Both the position numbers and the translations under genes were made by a program. Under the pieces are notes generated by a model that made no database searches, was not told where the DNA came from, and saw only the letters and a program-made list of their open reading frames with translations. This document shows, in pieces, positions 31,421 to 40,699 of a DNA stretch of 64,000 nt. Numbering within the stretch: the stretch's first letter is position 1; every line of letters begins with the position of its first letter. Origin of the DNA: an uncultured Fluviicola sp. (GTDB lineage: Bacteria; Bacteroidota; Bacteroidia; Flavobacteriales_D; Crocinitomicaceae); assembly GCF_902168135.1 (NCBI RefSeq), contig NZ_CABHOL010000015.1:1-64000 (forward strand), read 5' to 3'.

Positions 31421-32536
31421 GTGCAATTCCATTCAATACCCGGACAGGAGGAAATTAAAGCTCATTTGATCGAAGAGGTCAAAGGAGGAAAGATCAGTCA
31501 TGCCCAATTGTTTGCAGGAAAAGCAGGGCATGCAACACTTCCGATGGCCCTGGCTTTCGTTCAGTATATCTTTTGTGAGAACAAACAAGAACATGACAGC
31601 TGTGGAACCTGTGCATCCTGTAAAAAGGTTTCTGACCTGCAGCATCCCGATCTGCACTTTTCATTTCCAACGGTCCAGACCATTTCCAAGACAACAAACC
31701 CACTTTTAGCGCAATGGAGAACACAGATCCAGGAGCAGCCGATCTTTGATCTCTACCACTGGACCAAACGCATGGACGACAAGGAGCGCAAGCCGATTAT
31801 CGGAACGGAGGAAAGTTTGGAGATCGTAAAAAAACTGTCGTTGAAGTCTTACGAAGGCGGATACAAAGTAATGCTGATCTGGATGGCGGAAGAAATGAAT
31901 GCGACCTGTGCCAATAAACTATTGAAAATCCTGGAAGAACCTCCGGCAAAAACACTTTTCCTGCTGGTTACCGACAGTCCTGATAAATTGCTTACAACCA
32001 TTCTTTCCAGGACACAGATTCTGCGCATCCCCTCCTACCCGATGGATGTGATTCAGCAAGTTGTGGAACGAAGCGGTATTGGACGTCAATTGGCTGAAAG
32101 TATTGCTGCAAGAAGCAACGGCAACCTGATCGATGCACAACAAATCATGGGGGATCAATCCGAAGCAAACCTGTTCCGGGAATTGTTCATCCAGCTGATG
32201 CGTGTATGCTTCAAAAAAGATGTCAACGCCATGTTGAACTGGACGGATGAGGTTTCGGCACTTTCCCGCGAAGGACAAAAGCAATTTGTTCAGTATGCGC
32301 TGCACATGGTACGCCAGAGTTTATTGAAGAATTACACGCAGGACATGCTGACTCGCGTTTCTCAGGAAGAAGCTGCTTTCCTGGCTAATTTTGCCCGCTT
32401 CATTTCGAACAATAATGCATTGGATTTCATGGAGATTTTCAACGATGCCCATTACCATTTAGACCGGAATGCTTTCGGGAAATTGTTGTTTACGCAGCTT
32501 TGCTTTCAAGTGATGCGGTTTATTCACAGGGCTTAG
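31421..32536 (+). CDS. holB: DNA polymerase III delta-prime subunit
   Basis: This 371-residue clamp-loader subunit starts with GTG at 31421, which gives MQFHSIPGQEEIKAHLI, the expected family opening (IxGQxxIKxxL). Family features are HAQLFAGKAGHATLPMALA (a degenerate P-loop, normal for delta-prime), the zinc-binding cysteines CENKQEHDSCGTCASC (Cys52, 61, 64, 67), EEMNATCANKLLKILEEPP and the sensor-1 region ILSRTQILRI. The clamp loader places the beta ring on DNA. In Bacteroidota holB usually stands directly before ricT and gldH. Here a minus-strand lipoprotein gene lies between holB and ricT. Confidence 0.92.
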   Translation: MQFHSIPGQEEIKAHLIEEVKGGKISHAQLFAGKAGHATLPMALAFVQYIFCENKQEHDSCGTCASCKKVSDLQHPDLHFSFPTVQTISKTTNPLLAQWRTQIQEQPIFDLYHWTKRMDDKERKPIIGTEESLEIVKKLSLKSYEGGYKVMLIWMAEEMNATCANKLLKILEEPPAKTLFLLVTDSPDKLLTTILSRTQILRIPSYPMDVIQQVVERSGIGRQLAESIAARSNGNLIDAQQIMGDQSEANLFRELFIQLMRVCFKKDVNAMLNWTDEVSALSREGQKQFVQYALHMVRQSLLKNYTQDMLTRVSQEEAAFLANFARFISNNNALDFMEIFNDAHYHLDRNAFGKLLFTQLCFQVMRFIHRA

Positions 32537-32615
32537 AAAAAGTTCTCGCAGATCATGCAGATTTTTTCATTTTACCGCAAAGAATTTCCAATAGGTTCTC
32601 TAAATTTTCCTGTTT

Positions 32616-33143
32616 CTAGGATCTTGTTTTTAAGACCTTGAAGTTGTGTTTTACAGAGAACTTCTGCTGCACTTTATCTACTTTGTTGATCTCGATATCG
32701 TACTGCTTGTCAATATTTTCAGCTGTTGCCTGAACTTCTTCCACCATTTTCTCCTGTTCTTCAAAACTTGCATTTTGGTACTTATCGATCAACTTCAGCA
32801 GTTTTTTGATCTCTGTTTTACCGTTGTTTCGCATGAATTGCGTATAAGCCAGAGCTTGCATGGTAAGCGTACTGTCTCCCTGGTAAGGCTGAATTCCTTT
32901 AAATTCTTCCGTTGTTTTGTCGCACAGTTCTACCAGCTGATCACATTTTTTCATGCAAACATCAATCCCGCTGTCTGTTGCCAATGCTAAAATATAGGCA
33001 GAATCCAGCGTGTTGATGTGGTCAACGATGAAGTCATTGTATTCAACAACGTCAGTAAATGATTTTCTCTTGTCACTATTCACGTTACAAGACACCGCAA
33101 GCATCAAAACTGCCATTGCCGAAAAAATAAAGCTGAATTTCAT
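32616..33143 (-). CDS. lipoprotein with helical body, function unknown
   Basis: This 175-residue lipoprotein starts at 33143: MKFSFIFSAMAVLMLAVSC gives signal and lipobox (Cys19). The longer frame to 33227 would run through the perfect palindrome at 33187 and is rejected. The body is helical with cysteines in ATDSGIDVCMKKCDQLVELC (helix with paired Cys) and a charged C-terminal helix (EEQEKMVEEVQATAENIDKQ). I recall similar Bacteroidota lipoproteins without known function. It interrupts the usual holB-ricT order on the opposite strand, convergent with holB and divergent from ricT. Confidence 0.7.
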   Translation of the reverse strand: MKFSFIFSAMAVLMLAVSCNVNSDKRKSFTDVVEYNDFIVDHINTLDSAYILALATDSGIDVCMKKCDQLVELCDKTTEEFKGIQPYQGDSTLTMQALAYTQFMRNNGKTEIKKLLKLIDKYQNASFEEQEKMVEEVQATAENIDKQYDIEINKVDKVQQKFSVKHNFKVLKTRS

Positions 33144-33186
33144 CTGTAGATTTGTGTTTAAATTGTTTTCGAAAATAAGAAATTTG

Positions 33187-33220
33187 ACTGTAAGGGCGAA
33201 AAATTTTTCGCCCTTACAGT
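33187..33220. repeat. 34-bp perfect palindrome, family GTAAGGGCG (copy C)
   Basis: ACTGTAAGGGCGAAAAA (33187-33203) is followed directly by its exact reverse complement (33204-33220). Unlike copies A and B, it sits between divergent genes, upstream of both, so it cannot be explained as a terminator alone. Confidence 0.92.
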
Positions 33221-33306
33221 TTTTCACAAAGGGCTGTTGTCAAGTCGGGTGACAAAATGCTATCGTAACTTTTAATTTTCGTATTTTTACATCAAATTCG
33301 AAAACT

Positions 33307-34764
33307 ATGGGATGTTCCTCGTGTAGCAGCGGTGGTGGTACGCCACGCGGTTGTAAAAATAATGGGACCTGTAGTTCTGGTGGATGTAATAAACTAGGTG
33401 TATTCGATTGGCTGGCAAACATGCAGTTGCCGGCAGGTCAGACATCTTACGATATACTTGAGATTCGCTTCAAAAACAGTCGAAAGACGTTTTACAGGAA
33501 CGCGAAAAACCTATCGCTTCAAGTGGGTGATGTGGTAGTAGTTGAAGCAAGCCCGGGATACGATGTGGGTGTTGTTTCCGTAGTAGGTGAGTTAGCCAGA
33601 ATTCAGGTCAAAAAGAAATCTCCGGGTTTAAAACCTATGGAGACTAAGAAGATTTTGCGCATTGCAAATCAGGAAGATATTGATAAATGGGTACAGGCCC
33701 GCTCTTTGGAGTCGGAAGTGATGTTCCAGGCCCGTACTTTAGCCGTAAATATCGGGTTGGAAATGAAAATTTCCGATGTAGAGTACCAGGGCGATTTAAC
33801 CAAAGCAACGTTTTATTACACTGCCGAAGGACGCGTGGATTTCCGCCAGCTGATCAAGGACATGGCTGATAAATTCAAGATCCGTATTGAAATGCGCCAG
33901 ATCGGTTCGCGACAGGAAGCTCAGCGATTGGGCGGAATCGGTTCATGCGGACGCGAGTTGTGCTGTTCAACCTGGTTGACAGATTTCCGTTCGGTTTCTA
34001 CTTCTGCAGCACGTTACCAGCAATTATCGCTGAATCCGCAAAAATTAGCCGGACAATGCGGAAAATTGAAGTGCTGTTTGAACTACGAGCTGGACATGTA
34101 CTTAGATGCAATCAAATCTTTCCCTAGCACGGATGTGAAACTTCAAACCGAAAAAGGAACTGCTTTCCACATCAAAACGGATGTCTTCAAACGACAATTG
34201 TGGTACATGTATGAAGGCGAAGCTTCTATCGGTGTGGGATTGGTTGCTTTGAGCCCGGAACGTGTTCAGGACATCATCAAGATCAACAAATCGGGTAAAA
34301 AACCTGCTGATCTGAAGGATTTCGATTCACATATCGTAACACGAAAAGAACCGGATTACGACAATGTGGTAGGCCAGGATTCTTTGAACCGTTTCGACAA
34401 TACGTTCAGTAAAAACAAGAAACGCAAGAAGAAAAAATCGAAAGGAAATGCGCCTCAGGCTGATACCGCAGTTGCAGCTCCAAAACCTGCTCAAAAGCAA
34501 AACAAACCTCAGGGCAATAAACCTCAGCAGGACAAACAACAGCAGAACCGTCCGCAGCAACAACAAAACAAGCCTCAACAGCAAAACACTAAACCTCAGC
34601 AGCAGCAAAAACCTGCTCAGAACGGAGATCGCATGTCGCCTACAGCTTCAGCGACGGCACAAGAAAATTCCCCACAGGCTCAGGCAAATCCGAATAAAAA
34701 GAAAAACAATCGTCGCAGACCACCGCGTAAAAACAACGGAGGAAATGAAGGCACTGAAAAATAG
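33307..34764 (+). CDS. ricT: PSP1-domain regulatory protein RicT
   Basis: This 485-residue protein has a cysteine-rich N-terminus (Cys3, 6, 16, 22, 27 in a Gly/Ser-rich stretch) and then a PSP1 core at about 45-280: GVVSVVGELARIQVKKK, IGSRQEAQRLGGIGSCGRELCCSTWL and SLNPQKLAGQCGKLKCCLNYE. The CxxxxCC and CGxLxCC cysteines of the core match the iron-sulphur-binding YaaT/RicT family, which in Bacillus helps control RNA processing. From about 375 the tail is Lys-rich, then Gln/Pro/Asn-rich and probably disordered. The last 20 nt overlap gldH. It is the first gene of the long plus-strand operon. Confidence 0.88.
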   Translation: MGCSSCSSGGGTPRGCKNNGTCSSGGCNKLGVFDWLANMQLPAGQTSYDILEIRFKNSRKTFYRNAKNLSLQVGDVVVVEASPGYDVGVVSVVGELARIQVKKKSPGLKPMETKKILRIANQEDIDKWVQARSLESEVMFQARTLAVNIGLEMKISDVEYQGDLTKATFYYTAEGRVDFRQLIKDMADKFKIRIEMRQIGSRQEAQRLGGIGSCGRELCCSTWLTDFRSVSTSAARYQQLSLNPQKLAGQCGKLKCCLNYELDMYLDAIKSFPSTDVKLQTEKGTAFHIKTDVFKRQLWYMYEGEASIGVGLVALSPERVQDIIKINKSGKKPADLKDFDSHIVTRKEPDYDNVVGQDSLNRFDNTFSKNKKRKKKKSKGNAPQADTAVAAPKPAQKQNKPQGNKPQQDKQQQNRPQQQQNKPQQQNTKPQQQQKPAQNGDRMSPTASATAQENSPQAQANPNKKKNNRRRPPRKNNGGNEGTEK

Positions 34765-35218
34765 TTGGATATTGATTCTATTGGTCCTGATCTGCTCATG
34801 CGGAGATTCACCGCTTTACAACAAGTCGTATTCTTTCGCCAATAACGCGTGGGAACAAGACGTAAAACCGGTGTTCAAGGTTCATATTGAAGATACAACT
34901 GCGGTTTATACCGTTCAGATTACACTTCGTACTACAACGGATTATGGTTACAATAACCTGTGGTTTTTCATCCATTCCAAAACTCCGAAGGGCCAGGTTG
35001 GAAGAGAGCCCGTAGAAGTAAAAATCGCCAACCCGGATGGCTCCTGGATCGGAGAGACTTCCGGAACGATTGTGGAGAACACCGTGTATTTCAGACATGT
35101 CAAGTTCCCTCAAAAAGGCAATTATACCTTCACTTTCGAACAGGGAATTACGGAACAAAGTGCAAAAAATGTAATGGATATCAGCTATGCTGTGACCAAA
35201 AATCCAACCAAAGAATAA
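34745..35218 (+). CDS. gldH: gliding motility lipoprotein GldH
   Basis: This 157-residue lipoprotein begins at 34745 inside the ricT 3' end ([19 protein letters not shown], lipobox Cys19). The mature domain is beta-rich with the GldH phrases [33 protein letters not shown] and [15 protein letters not shown]. GldH is needed for gliding and chitin use in Flavobacterium johnsoniae, and it also occurs in many non-gliding Bacteroidota, so motility here is not proven. The next gene, dut, starts two bases after the stop. The longer reading that begins in ricT is out of frame with ricT and lacks a signal. Confidence 0.9.
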   Translation: MKALKNSWILILLVLICSCGDSPLYNKSYSFANNAWEQDVKPVFKVHIEDTTAVYTVQITLRTTTDYGYNNLWFFIHSKTPKGQVGREPVEVKIANPDGSWIGETSGTIVENTVYFRHVKFPQKGNYTFTFEQGITEQSAKNVMDISYAVTKNPTKE

Positions 35219-35219
35219 T

Positions 35220-35654
35220 ATGGAAATCAAAGTCATCAATAAATCGAACAACGAGCTGCCACACTACGCAACTGCAGATTCTGCAGGCTTGGATATTCGT
35301 GCATTTTTGAATGAAGCGGTGACACTGAAGCCTTTGGAGCGTAAACTGATACCGACAGGTTTGTATTTGGAAATCCCGAGCGGATTTGAAGTCCAGATCC
35401 GTCCCAGAAGTGGATTCGCCTTTAAACAAGGTGTAACTGTTTTGAATTCCCCGGGAACCATTGATGCGGATTACCGTGGTGAAATTGGCGTGTTATTGAT
35501 TAACTTGTCAAACGAAGATGTGGTCATCGAAAGCGGTGAACGCGTAGCACAGATGGTTGTAGCACCATTTGTACAGGCACAATTAACAGAAACAAACGCA
35601 CTTTCGGAAACAGACCGCGGAGAAGGCGGTTTCGGAAGTACAGGAAAAAATTAA
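35220..35654 (+). CDS. dut: dUTP diphosphatase
   Basis: This 144-residue trimeric dUTPase removes dUTP and supplies dUMP for thymidylate synthesis. All five family motifs are visible: AGLDIRAFL (1), [10 protein letters not shown] (2), [16 protein letters not shown] (3, with the catalytic Asp), [11 protein letters not shown] (4), and the flexible C-terminal arm [10 protein letters not shown] (5). It begins two bases after gldH and ends eight bases before the nucleotidyltransferase, so it is clearly within the operon. Length is normal. Confidence 0.97.
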   Translation: MEIKVINKSNNELPHYATADSAGLDIRAFLNEAVTLKPLERKLIPTGLYLEIPSGFEVQIRPRSGFAFKQGVTVLNSPGTIDADYRGEIGVLLINLSNEDVVIESGERVAQMVVAPFVQAQLTETNALSETDRGEGGFGSTGKN

Positions 35655-35662
35655 AGGATACT

Positions 35663-36670
35663 ATGAAAGTTATCGTTCCAATGGCAGGACGTGGCAGCCG
35701 ATTAAGACCACATACACTAACAGTACCAAAACCACTTGTACCGGTTGGCGGGAAACCGATCGTTCACCGTTTGGTGGAAGACATTGCCGCATTGTGCAGC
35801 GAACCGATTGATGAGATCGGGTTTGTGATCGGTGATTTCGGTCCTGAAATTGAAGCTGAGCTGATCAAAGTAGCGGAGAAATTAGGTGCAAAGGGAAGTA
35901 TTTTTTACCAGGATAAACCACTGGGAACTGCACATGCCGTACTATGCGCCGAAAAGCTATTGGAAGGTCCGGTAGTAGTCGCCTTTGCAGATACTTTATT
36001 CCGTGCAAACTTCAAGATCGATCCGAACGCGGACGGGATCTTGTGGGTGAAACAGATCGAAGACCCAAGCAATTTCGGAGTCGTGAAACTGAACGACAAT
36101 GGCGAGATCATTGATTTCGTGGAAAAACCGAAAGATTTCGTTTCCGATTTGGCTATGATCGGAATTTATTATTTCAAAGACGGATTGGCTTTGAGAGACG
36201 AATTAAACTTTTTAGTAGAAAACGGCATCATAAAGAGCGGCGAGTACCAGCTTCCGGATGCATTGCGCAGACTGACGGAAAAAGGAAAACGCTTTAAACC
36301 GGGAGAAGTAGATGAATGGCTGGATTGCGGAAATAAAGAAGTTACGGTTATCACGAACCAGCGTGTGTTGGAATACGACCAGGAAAAAGGCATTGACATG
36401 GTAGATGATTCTGCAAAAGTACTGAACTCCATCATTATTCCTCCCTGCTTCATCGGGAAGGATGTGATTCTTGAGAACTCGGTTGTGGGGCCGCATGTTT
36501 CACTTGGAAAAGGTTCCATGGTTACCAATTCCATTATCAAGAACAGTATTTTGCAGCAGCATTCCATTATTGTTGATGCCAATTTGAAGGACTCCATGTT
36601 GGGTTCACACTCCAAATACAAAGGTTTGGCTCGGGATTTGAGCTTAAGCGACTATTCAATAATTAGCTGA
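35663..36670 (+). CDS. sugar-phosphate nucleotidyltransferase with left-handed beta-helix tail
   Basis: This 335-residue protein has the nucleotidyltransferase signature GRGSRLRPHTLTVPKPLVPV at about residues 9-28, followed by ADTLF and FGVVKLNDNGEIIDFVEKP of the Rossmann-like domain (to about 235). From about 250 on there are hexapeptide repeats (IIIPPCFIGKDVILENS, VVGPHVSLGKGSMV, SIIKNSIL). This layout is shared by glucose-1-phosphate thymidylyltransferases and mannose-1-phosphate guanylyltransferases; the nucleotide and sugar are not decidable. It makes activated sugars for surface glycans. Its stop overlaps the next start by one base (TGATG). Confidence 0.88.
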   Translation: MKVIVPMAGRGSRLRPHTLTVPKPLVPVGGKPIVHRLVEDIAALCSEPIDEIGFVIGDFGPEIEAELIKVAEKLGAKGSIFYQDKPLGTAHAVLCAEKLLEGPVVVAFADTLFRANFKIDPNADGILWVKQIEDPSNFGVVKLNDNGEIIDFVEKPKDFVSDLAMIGIYYFKDGLALRDELNFLVENGIIKSGEYQLPDALRRLTEKGKRFKPGEVDEWLDCGNKEVTVITNQRVLEYDQEKGIDMVDDSAKVLNSIIIPPCFIGKDVILENSVVGPHVSLGKGSMVTNSIIKNSILQQHSIIVDANLKDSMLGSHSKYKGLARDLSLSDYSIIS

Positions 36671-38379
36671 TGAAACATTTCTTTTACTTCTGTGGACTGA
36701 TGCTTGTTTTCGCTTCTTGCGGAGTCAAAAAAGCGGCCTCGTCCGGAAAAACGAATAACCAGTATGACCTGGCTTATATTCAGACCTTCCACAATGCGAT
36801 GCGCTACAAAGTAAAAGGACAAACCAATAATGCAATACAGGCTTTCGATTCCTGCCTGGTGATGCGTCCGACGGATGACGCAGCTGCTTTCGGGTTAAGC
36901 CAGTGCTACCTGCAGCTCGACAATAAAACCAAGGCTGCCGAATATACGGAATTAGCCAGTAAACTGGATCCGAACAATATTTGGTATACCCAGGAATTGG
37001 GGTACATGTATTACAACCAGGGGAAATTTACAGAAGCTGAAAAATGCTTCGCGAAAATGGTCAAAACCCAGCCCAATAATGTGGATTGGTTATTTGCCCA
37101 TTCCGAAATCCTGAAACGCTTAGGCCGGCAAAATGATGCTATCAATGCCTTGAATAAGATGGAAGATCAATTGGGCGTTTTACCTGATCTTTCCATTCAG
37201 AAATTCGAGCTGTATGTTTCACTGAAACAAGATGAAAAAGGAATTGAAGAGCTTGAAAAAGCACGTGAAGTTTACCCGGACGACCTTGGATTGATCGGAA
37301 CGCTGGTAGATTATTACTTCTCCAAAAGAGAAATTGCCAAAGCACAAAACATGCTGGTTGAATTGGTAAAAAACGATCCGTCCAATGCGCGGGCTAACCT
37401 GGCACTGGGGGATTTATACTACCGCCAGATGAACAAACCGGAAGCTTACAAATATTTCAAAGCTGCATTCGAGGGAACAGGTATTGATGTCGATACGAAG
37501 ATGTCTGTGCTGCTTGAAATGTACGAAAAGCAGGTGGTTATTGATAAAGAGTTGATCGAATTGGCTGATTTGCTGATTGCCAGTTATCCGAATGATGCAA
37601 AAGGTTATTCCGTAAAAGGTGATTTACTGCTTCGGAACAACCAAAAGGAAGAAGCACTCGCGGCCTATAAAGAAGCACTGAAACACGAAGACGGCAAATT
37701 CCCGATCTGGAACCAGGTATTGATCCTGGAATATGAATTAATGAAGTTCGAGGACCTTTATAAAGATGCCCGTGCCTGCAGTGCACTGTTCCCGACCATT
37801 TCAAGCGTACAATTACTCTACACGATTGCCTGTGTGCAAATCGACCATTTCCAGGAAGCTATTGATGCTGCTGATATGGGAAAAGAGTTGGTGGTAAACG
37901 ATCCTGCGACAGAATCTGAGTTCTACGCCCAAAAAGGAGATGCGCTGTTCGGTTTGAAACGCTACCAGGAAGGAGCTGAGGCTTACGATAAGGCATTGGC
38001 GATTTTCCCTTCGAATTCCCTGACTAAGAATAATTATGCCATGCGGCTGGCATTGGCCAATATGGATCTTCCCAAAGCTGAAAAACTGATCAACGAAGTG
38101 CTTGAAGGTAAATCCAACCAGGCACCATATGTAGATACGAAGGGAATGATCTTTTTCAGACAGGGTAAATTCAAACAAGCCCTGGAGCAGTTTACGATTG
38201 CAGACGAACTGGACAAAGAAAACAAAAATTACATCGAGCACATGGGTGACGCCTTTTTCAAATTAGGTGACACCACCAAAGCGCTCGAATTATGGAAAAA
38301 AGCACTTACACTTGGATCAAAGAATAAATTACTCACCAAAAAAATTCAATCAAAAACGTATGTCGATCCCGAATATTAA
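36670..38379 (+). CDS. tetratricopeptide repeat lipoprotein
   Basis: This 569-residue lipoprotein (MKHFFYFCGLMLVFASC, lipobox Cys17) consists almost entirely of about 14 TPR-like helix pairs, e.g. ELGYMYYNQGKFTEAEKCFAKM, NLALGDLYYRQMNKPEAYKYFKAAF, and GMIFFRQGKFKQALEQFTIADEL. Such proteins act as assembly platforms in the periplasm or on the membrane. In Bacteroidota this gene neighbours DUF4292 and EnvC-like genes, as here, suggesting a role in envelope assembly (inference). It starts within the previous stop and its last 20 nt overlap the DUF4292 gene. Confidence 0.88.
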   Translation: MKHFFYFCGLMLVFASCGVKKAASSGKTNNQYDLAYIQTFHNAMRYKVKGQTNNAIQAFDSCLVMRPTDDAAAFGLSQCYLQLDNKTKAAEYTELASKLDPNNIWYTQELGYMYYNQGKFTEAEKCFAKMVKTQPNNVDWLFAHSEILKRLGRQNDAINALNKMEDQLGVLPDLSIQKFELYVSLKQDEKGIEELEKAREVYPDDLGLIGTLVDYYFSKREIAKAQNMLVELVKNDPSNARANLALGDLYYRQMNKPEAYKYFKAAFEGTGIDVDTKMSVLLEMYEKQVVIDKELIELADLLIASYPNDAKGYSVKGDLLLRNNQKEEALAAYKEALKHEDGKFPIWNQVLILEYELMKFEDLYKDARACSALFPTISSVQLLYTIACVQIDHFQEAIDAADMGKELVVNDPATESEFYAQKGDALFGLKRYQEGAEAYDKALAIFPSNSLTKNNYAMRLALANMDLPKAEKLINEVLEGKSNQAPYVDTKGMIFFRQGKFKQALEQFTIADELDKENKNYIEHMGDAFFKLGDTTKALELWKKALTLGSKNKLLTKKIQSKTYVDPEY

Positions 38380-39259
38380 ATGGTTGGGAATTGCTTTGCT
38401 GGTCCTTTTGGCTTCTTGCGTAAGAAGACCCGTTGCAGACAAACCTGTCAAACTTGAAAAACGAAAGACCATCGAGTTGATCAACGCAATGGACAGTCTT
38501 GCAGGAGTTCGTCCGAATTCGTTTTACACAAAGATCAAATGCCATTTCTCAGATACCAATCGACGTGTGAGTTTTAAGACTTCCATTCGTGCAGTAAAAG
38601 ACAGTGCCATCAACCCCATCATTACTTATGCAGGAATCCCGATCGTTAATTCACTGATCAGGCCTGATTCTTTGTTTATTTCCAACAGAAAGGATAAATG
38701 TAAGATCCTCACAAACATGGGTTACATCAAAGAATCCTTCGGTGTGGATTTCGACTTCCGCAATGTGGAAGAATTACTGCTTGGATTGCCGGTTGCTTAC
38801 GATACGACACAAAAATATTTCCAGATCAATGATCCTTATAATTACATCATTTCTTCCCACCGGAAACGCATTATAAAAAAAGAAAATAAGAACAAGCACG
38901 AGAAGGAGAAAGAGAAGGACAATAACAGGGACAATATTTTGCGCCGGGATCGAAATGGAAACGATGAAGACAACGATGAAGACAATGTGATCATCCGTTA
39001 TTTCATCCACCCTTCGCTGAAAAGTATCAATCGCATGGTGATTGACAGCCCGGAAGATACCACACACATTTCTGTAGATTATATTGGCCGTGACACCATT
39101 GGCACCTATTTATTACCTAAAGAAGTTGTCATTGATATTGTAACGGCCCGCAATCATATCGTTTTAACAATGGATTACGATAAAACCGAAATAAACACAC
39201 CTCAGGAAATTTATTTTGTAATACCGGAAGAATATGATATCTGCAATTCTGAAAAGTAG
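38360..39259 (+). CDS. DUF4292 lipoprotein
   Basis: This 299-residue lipoprotein has the start at 38360 giving MSIPNIKWLGIALLVLLASC (lipobox Cys20). DUF4292 features are KIKCHFSDTNRRVSFKTSIRAVKDSAI, followed by GIPIVNSLIRPDSLFISNRKDKC, and a fold related to LolA-like lipoprotein carriers. Between about 185 and 215 lies a low-complexity Lys/Glu/Asp/Asn run (KKENKNKHEKEKEKDNNRD) that appears to be an inserted disordered loop. The 5' end overlaps the TPR gene by 20 nt, and the 3' end overlaps the EnvC-like gene by 26 nt, so this operon reads through. Confidence 0.85.
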   Translation: MSIPNIKWLGIALLVLLASCVRRPVADKPVKLEKRKTIELINAMDSLAGVRPNSFYTKIKCHFSDTNRRVSFKTSIRAVKDSAINPIITYAGIPIVNSLIRPDSLFISNRKDKCKILTNMGYIKESFGVDFDFRNVEELLLGLPVAYDTTQKYFQINDPYNYIISSHRKRIIKKENKNKHEKEKEKDNNRDNILRRDRNGNDEDNDEDNVIIRYFIHPSLKSINRMVIDSPEDTTHISVDYIGRDTIGTYLLPKEVVIDIVTARNHIVLTMDYDKTEINTPQEIYFVIPEEYDICNSEK

Positions 39260-40535
39260 CCTGTTTATCCTTCTATTGACGAGTACAGGCTTTGTTTGGT
39301 CGCAGAAGAAAAGTGATCAGCTCCAGGCCGAGCAAAATAAGCTGGAGAAGAAACTTTCTACGACAAAATCCCTGTTGGATAAAGTTAAAAAGGGAACACA
39401 ATCTTCTTTGAATGAGTTGAAACTGATCGAGAACCAGGTCAAAAACCGGGAATTGCTTGTCCGCAATTTTGACAACCAGATCCGCAGTGCCGAACTGACT
39501 ATTTCTTCCAAAGACAGCCAAATCAAAGAACTTCAAAAACGATTGGTCCGCTTAAAGGAACAATACAAGAAATTGCTTATTTATGCTTACAAGCACCGCA
39601 ATAAAAGTGCAAAAATGATGTACATCTTTTCCTCTTCCAATTATTTTGAAGCGGTAAAAAGGACATCCTACTTAAAACGTCTTGCGGAAATACAGCAAAA
39701 GCAATTCAAGGTTATTCTTCAAAGCGAAAAAACGATTCACAAAGAGATCAAGACGATCCGGGAGGAAAAAGAGCATAAAAAGATTCTGTTACAGGAAAAG
39801 ATTGTAGAGAAACAACAAATCGAAAAAGATAAGTCCGCCAAACAGCTTGCATTGGAAAAACTGCGCAAGGATGAAAGTTCTCTTATGGCAGAAATGAAGG
39901 AACAGGAACGTCAGAAAGCAGAATTGAAACGCCGAATCAAATTGGCTATCGAAAAAGAAATTGCAGAAGCGGAAGCAAAAGCCAGGAAAGAAGCTGAGAA
40001 AAAAGCCTCGCTGGCTTCTAAAAAGACTTCTACTACCACCAAAACAACTAACACTTCAACCGCAACGAAAGAAGTAACATTTACGGACACCAAAGAAAAT
40101 ATTGCCCTGGGGAAAAGCTTTGAATCAAACCGCGGTAAGCTTCCGTGGCCTGTGGCTAAGGGATCTATCACAGAAGGCTATGGTAAAAATGCCCATCCTA
40201 CGCTACCGAATGTATTTACCAACAACAACGGGATTGATATAGGTGCGCCTAAAAACTCGCAGGTAAGAGCTGTTTTTGACGGAGAAGTTACCAGCGTCCT
40301 GAATATCCCGGGAGCCGGAAAGGTAATCATTATTAAACACGGAGCATATCGTACTGTTTACAGTAACCTGCAGGAAGCTTATGTTTCCGTAGGCGATAAA
40401 GTAAGCTCCAAACAAGCGATCGGTTCCCTGCTTGCAGATGACGAAGGGAATCTTTCCACTTCTCATTTCGAAATTCACCAGGTGGTGGAAGGAAATGTGC
40501 AGCGCATCAATCCCACTTTGTGGCTGGCCATGTAA
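39234..40535 (+). CDS. EnvC-like murein hydrolase activator (degenerate M23)
   Basis: This 433-residue exported protein has the signal MISAILKSSLFILLLTSTGFVWSQ. A long coiled coil (about 28-260) begins QLQAEQNKLEKKLSTTKSLL, followed by a Lys/Thr-rich linker and an M23/LytM domain at about 295-433. In the M23 domain the zinc ligands look incomplete: the HxxxD site reads NNGIDIGAP with Asn for His, the usual YAHL is YSNLQ, and only SHFEIHQ keeps histidines. Like EnvC, which also lacks the metal site, it probably activates an amidase rather than cuts murein itself. It is the last gene of the ricT-gldH operon; no terminator hairpin is evident in the 200-nt gap that follows. Confidence 0.88.
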   Translation: MISAILKSSLFILLLTSTGFVWSQKKSDQLQAEQNKLEKKLSTTKSLLDKVKKGTQSSLNELKLIENQVKNRELLVRNFDNQIRSAELTISSKDSQIKELQKRLVRLKEQYKKLLIYAYKHRNKSAKMMYIFSSSNYFEAVKRTSYLKRLAEIQQKQFKVILQSEKTIHKEIKTIREEKEHKKILLQEKIVEKQQIEKDKSAKQLALEKLRKDESSLMAEMKEQERQKAELKRRIKLAIEKEIAEAEAKARKEAEKKASLASKKTSTTTKTTNTSTATKEVTFTDTKENIALGKSFESNRGKLPWPVAKGSITEGYGKNAHPTLPNVFTNNNGIDIGAPKNSQVRAVFDGEVTSVLNIPGAGKVIIIKHGAYRTVYSNLQEAYVSVGDKVSSKQAIGSLLADDEGNLSTSHFEIHQVVEGNVQRINPTLWLAM

Positions 40536-40675
40536 TCAAAGTATAGAAAGGAAACCAAGTTTCTTTTTCTTGGAATCCTATTGTAGATTACTCACTCACA
40601 ATGCATGCTTAATAGCCAACTCGACCAATTGGCTCATTTAACGTCTTTTATAAGCATTCTTCCGGCATTTTAAAG

Positions 40676-40683
40676 TACTTTTG
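40676..40683 (+). promoter_or_regulatory. -7 box for T9SS gene
   Basis: TACTTTTG matches TAnnTTTG, 52 bases before the ATG at 40736. I cannot find a matching TTG. The region from 40536 to here holds no gene and only AT-rich sequence. Confidence 0.4.
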
Positions 40684-40699
40684 CATTCGCGTAAGAGAC

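Noticed and set aside
34448-34744. N-terminal extension of GldH inside ricT
   Set aside because: The 99 extra residues are out-of-frame reading of the ricT Gln-rich tail; the lipoprotein signal begins at 34745.
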